Shown: positions 6,246 to 7,686 of the stretch, piece by piece
Layout of the letters: each line of letters starts with the position of its first letter
Numbering within the stretch: the first letter of the stretch is position 1
Assembly: GCA_013290035.1 (NCBI GenBank)
Contig: JABCYT010000138.1
Location: 1 to 7,686, forward strand
Source: Alphaproteobacteria bacterium
GTDB lineage: Bacteria > Pseudomonadota > Alphaproteobacteria > Reyranellales > Reyranellaceae
Reading direction: 5' to 3'
DNA: 7,686 nucleotides
Program-made: the position numbers and the translations under genes
The notes under the pieces: generated by a model
Databases searched by the model: none
What the model was told of the DNA's origin: nothing
The model's input: only the letters and a program-made list of their open reading frames with translations

Positions 6246-7094
6246 CTAGCCCGCAGCCTTTTCATGCTTCTTGATCGCCGGCATCAAGCCCGTTGGATCG
6301 ACGAGCTTGCCATGCACCAGCATGTTGTGGGCATGCGCCAGGTGATGGAGCGCAAACGACGTCTGCATGGCGCTCACCCTGCCCTGCGCGTCCTGCGCGG
6401 CGTTCACCGCCTGTTTCACCAGCTTGAGCGCGAACAACGGCTTTTGGGCAATGCGCTCGGCCATCGCGAGGCCGAACGATTCGAGCTCGCTGCGCGGCAC
6501 GACGTGGTTCACCATGCCCAGCCGATGCGCCTCGGCGGCGCCGATCCAGTCGGCGGTGAACAGAAATTCCTTGGCCTTGCGCACGCCCAGCTCCCAGGGA
6601 TGGGCGAAGAACTCGGCACCGCCCACGCCCATCGCCACCGTGTGGTCGAGGAACTCGGCATCCTCCGAGGCGACGATGAGGTCGCACGGCCAGATCAGCA
6701 TCAGGCCGCCGGCGATCACCTTGCCCTGGACCAGCGCCAGGGTGGGCTTGGGAATGTTGCGCCAGCGCTCGCAACACCCGACATAGATCTCCTGCTCGCG
6801 GGCGTACTGCGCCTCGGCGCCCGGCCTGCCGAAGCCGCCCCAGGTGCCGACCGTCTCGTGCTTGCTCATGTTGCCGTGGCCGTCCGCCTCGCGCAGGTCG
6901 TGCCCCGAGGAGAAATGCGGGCCGTTGGCCGACAGCACGATCACCTTCACGCCGTCGTCGAGGGCGGCGCGGTCGAAGGCCTCGTTCAGCGCGTAGAGAA
7001 AGGCCGTATCCTGCGCATTCCTGGTTTCGGGCCGACTGAGGATGATGCGGGCGATTCCGGGCGTCGATGTCTCGTAGAGAATGGGACTGGTCAT
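6246..7094 (-). CDS. Crotonase-family (enoyl-CoA hydratase/isomerase-like) protein lacking both hydratase glutamates
   Basis: A 282-residue protein of the crotonase fold, whose members act on acyl-CoA thioesters. The start ATG at 7094 has a near-perfect GGGAGGA just upstream. The fold is clear from RIILSRPETRNAQDT (16-30), the first oxyanion-hole segment HFSSGHDL (60-67), and the second, VQGKVIAGGLMLIWPCDLIV (122-141). FAHPWELGVRKAKEFLFTAD (163-182) and a C-terminal LVKQAVNAAQD helix follow. In rat mitochondrial enoyl-CoA hydratase the catalytic Glu144 and Glu164 lie in GGGCE and QPE. The aligned residues here are Met132 and Thr152, so ordinary water addition to enoyl-CoA is doubtful. FAHPWELG-type crotonases form a recognisable subgroup that is routinely annotated as hydratase, but I know of no proven reaction. 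It may be co-transcribed with asd, though no pathway link is evident. It diverges from the hydrolase gene across the palindromic repeat. Confidence 0.9.
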   Translation of the reverse strand: MTSPILYETSTPGIARIILSRPETRNAQDTAFLYALNEAFDRAALDDGVKVIVLSANGPHFSSGHDLREADGHGNMSKHETVGTWGGFGRPGAEAQYAREQEIYVGCCERWRNIPKPTLALVQGKVIAGGLMLIWPCDLIVASEDAEFLDHTVAMGVGGAEFFAHPWELGVRKAKEFLFTADWIGAAEAHRLGMVNHVVPRSELESFGLAMAERIAQKPLFALKLVKQAVNAAQDAQGRVSAMQTSFALHHLAHAHNMLVHGKLVDPTGLMPAIKKHEKAAG

Positions 7095-7150
7095 GATTCC
7101 TCCCGTCGATTTCCGGCACTGTAGAGCCTATCTCGATGAAGCGAACAGAC

Positions 7151-7193
7151 AACCTCACCCTGAGGAGCGCGCAGAGCGCGCGTCTCGAAGGGT
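7151..7193 (+). repeat. Palindromic element copy 1
   Basis: This copy has an 18-base left flank (7151-7168), an 11-base centre GCGCAGAGCGC (7169-7179) and a 14-base right flank (7180-7193). With the flanking GC pairs, the centre folds into a six-base-pair stem with loop AGA (7167-7181). CACCCT at 7156-7161 can also pair with AGGGTG at 7189-7194, so the unit is itself a hairpin. Confidence 0.8.
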
Positions 7194-7216
7194 GGGCAAC
7201 ACCAAGACTGGTTCCG

Positions 7217-7261
7217 ACCCTTCGAGACGCGGTCCTATGGACCGCTCCTCAGGGTGAGGTT
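7217..7261 (-). repeat. Palindromic element copy 2, inverted
   Basis: On the minus strand this copy has the same 18-base left flank and 14-base right flank as copy 1, without a mismatch. Its 13-base centre is entirely different: GGTCCATAGGACC (7231-7243). With the flanking GC pairs it forms a seven-base-pair stem with loop ATA. The centre thus keeps its pairing and the A-N-A loop while changing its bases. Confidence 0.8.
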
Positions 7262-7275
7262 TGTTGTGTCTCGTC

Positions 7276-7280
7276 AGGAG
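7276..7280 (+). promoter_or_regulatory. Ribosome binding site of the alpha/beta hydrolase
   Basis: AGGAG lies seven bases before the ATG at 7288, a good Shine-Dalgarno that supports the chosen start. It begins only 14 bases after the end of the palindromic element. Confidence 0.65.
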
Positions 7281-7287
7281 TCTAACC

Positions 7288-7686
7288 ATGCCGCCCCTCA
7301 AACACACCTTCATCGACACTCGCGGCTTCACCGCCCATGTCGCCCAGTGCGGCGATGGCCCGCCGCTCGTTCTGCTGCATGGCTGGCCCGAATTCTGGGC
7401 GGTATGGGAGCCGATGTTCGAGCGCCTGGCCGATCGCTATCGGCTGCTCGCACCCGACTTCCGCGGCTTCGGCGAGAGCGGCAACCCGACGCCAGGACCG
7501 TCCGATCAGGCCGGTCCCGATATCCTGGCCGCCGACATCGCGGCGCTGATGGAGGGGCTTGGCATCGCCCGCGCGGGCTTCGTCGGCCACGATGTCGGCG
7601 CCTATGCCATGCAGCGCCTGGCGCTCAACCATCCTGAAAAGGTCGCGGGTCTTTTCTTCTTCAATTGTGGCACGCACGGCGTGGGC
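7288..7686 (+). CDS. Alpha/beta hydrolase, epoxide hydrolase/dehalogenase type (partial, N-terminal 133 residues)
   Basis: This open frame reaches the right edge without a stop. The protein begins MPPLKHTFIDTRGFTAHVAQ and shows the core of an alpha/beta hydrolase. VLLHGWPEFWAVWEP (28-42) carries the HGxP oxyanion motif. LLAPDFRGFGESGNP (53-67) is the conserved strand-turn. The nucleophile elbow is FVGHDVGAYAMQRLALNHPE (98-117), with Asp102 as predicted nucleophile. An Asp elbow together with HGWPE points to epoxide hydrolases or haloalkane/haloacid dehalogenases, which act through a covalent ester with Asp. Val103 stands where epoxide hydrolases and haloalkane dehalogenases usually have Trp. 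The cap domain and the rest of the catalytic triad lie beyond the window, so substrate class cannot be settled. The gene diverges from the crotonase gene. Confidence 0.9.
   Translation, partial: MPPLKHTFIDTRGFTAHVAQCGDGPPLVLLHGWPEFWAVWEPMFERLADRYRLLAPDFRGFGESGNPTPGPSDQAGPDILAADIAALMEGLGIARAGFVGHDVGAYAMQRLALNHPEKVAGLFFFNCGTHGVG

Larger units (their letters stand above)
7151..7261. repeat. Composite inverted repeat: two oppositely oriented copies of a 43-45 base palindromic element
   Basis: The outer arms are perfect over 19 bases: AACCTCACCCTGAGGAGCG at 7151-7169 against its complement at 7243-7261. The inner arms are perfect over 14 bases: GCGTCTCGAAGGGT at 7180-7193 against 7217-7230. Between outer and inner arms each side has its own small hairpin, so the single strand can form a four-way, cloverleaf-like junction. 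This is the architecture of dispersed REP/BIME-like intergenic elements. From memory, elements with CCTCACCCTGAGG-like ends and a CGTCTCGAA core are abundant between genes in Rhizobiales-type Alphaproteobacteria. No transposase, direct target repeat or flanking IS ends were seen. Confidence 0.88.
7095..7287. promoter_or_regulatory. Divergent intergenic region largely filled by an inverted repeat
   Basis: This 193-base region separates the divergent starts of the crotonase and hydrolase genes. Ribosome binding sites are clear on both sides: GGGAGGA for the crotonase and AGGAG (7276-7280) for the hydrolase. Most of the middle (7151-7261) is a paired palindromic element. That leaves 56 bases for a crotonase promoter and only 26 bases before the hydrolase start. 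I could not pick out a convincing -35/-10 pair for either gene. Confidence 0.5.

Noticed and set aside
4812..7124. A 770-codon open frame on the plus strand across asd and the crotonase gene
   Set aside because: It lies antisense to two genes with clear family motifs, its product is low-complexity and rich in Arg, His, Gly and Ala, and it has no domain. GC-rich genes commonly leave the opposite strand open.
7151..7261. The large inverted repeat as a bidirectional terminator or an insertion sequence remnant
   Set aside because: Both flanking genes start, rather than end, at this region and there are no T-runs. No transposase fragment or target-site duplication is visible.

Overview
The window comes from a GC-rich bacterial chromosome. 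Gene content (a peptide-type ABC importer, an HpaB-like flavin monooxygenase, a crotonase, aspartate-semialdehyde dehydrogenase and an epoxide-hydrolase-like alpha/beta hydrolase), the codon bias and a characteristic intergenic palindrome all suggest an Alphaproteobacterium, perhaps a soil type of the Bradyrhizobium or Reyranella kind. That assignment is an inference from style; no rRNA or other phylogenetic marker is present.

Left part (1-4256), all on the minus strand. It reads, in transcription order, as HpaB-family monooxygenase (4256-2784), Tat-exported substrate-binding protein (2712-1159), DppB-like permease (1155-208) and DppC-like permease (215 to the window edge, partial). The last three are packed with gaps of +3 and -8 bases. 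The monooxygenase lies 71 bases upstream of the binding protein and probably shares its transcript. This looks like an uptake-plus-oxidation unit. The importer ATPases and a flavin reductase are not in the window; the ATPases probably lie beyond the left edge.

Middle (4257-5156). A 134-base divergent region carries a perfect 15-base palindrome, and then comes a small predicted lipoprotein on the plus strand (4391-4780). The next 376 bases (4781-5156) hold no convincing gene. They contain a TTGACA hexamer, a doubtful 79-codon frame and two clusters of GCGGAAA-type short repeats.

Right part (5157-7686). Aspartate-semialdehyde dehydrogenase (asd) and, 66 bases upstream of it, a crotonase-fold protein lie on the minus strand. 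The crotonase has lost both canonical hydratase glutamates. A divergent 193-base region follows, holding two inverted copies of a 43-45 base palindromic element. The copies have identical flanks but different, self-complementary central stems. The window ends inside an alpha/beta hydrolase on the plus strand (7288 onward, partial) with a GHDVG nucleophile elbow.

No CRISPR array, tRNA, rRNA, insertion sequence or phage gene was seen, and no clearly new multi-gene system. The points most worth a second look are the paired palindromic element, the swapped Tyr/His active-site positions in the HpaB-like enzyme, and the crotonase without its catalytic glutamates.
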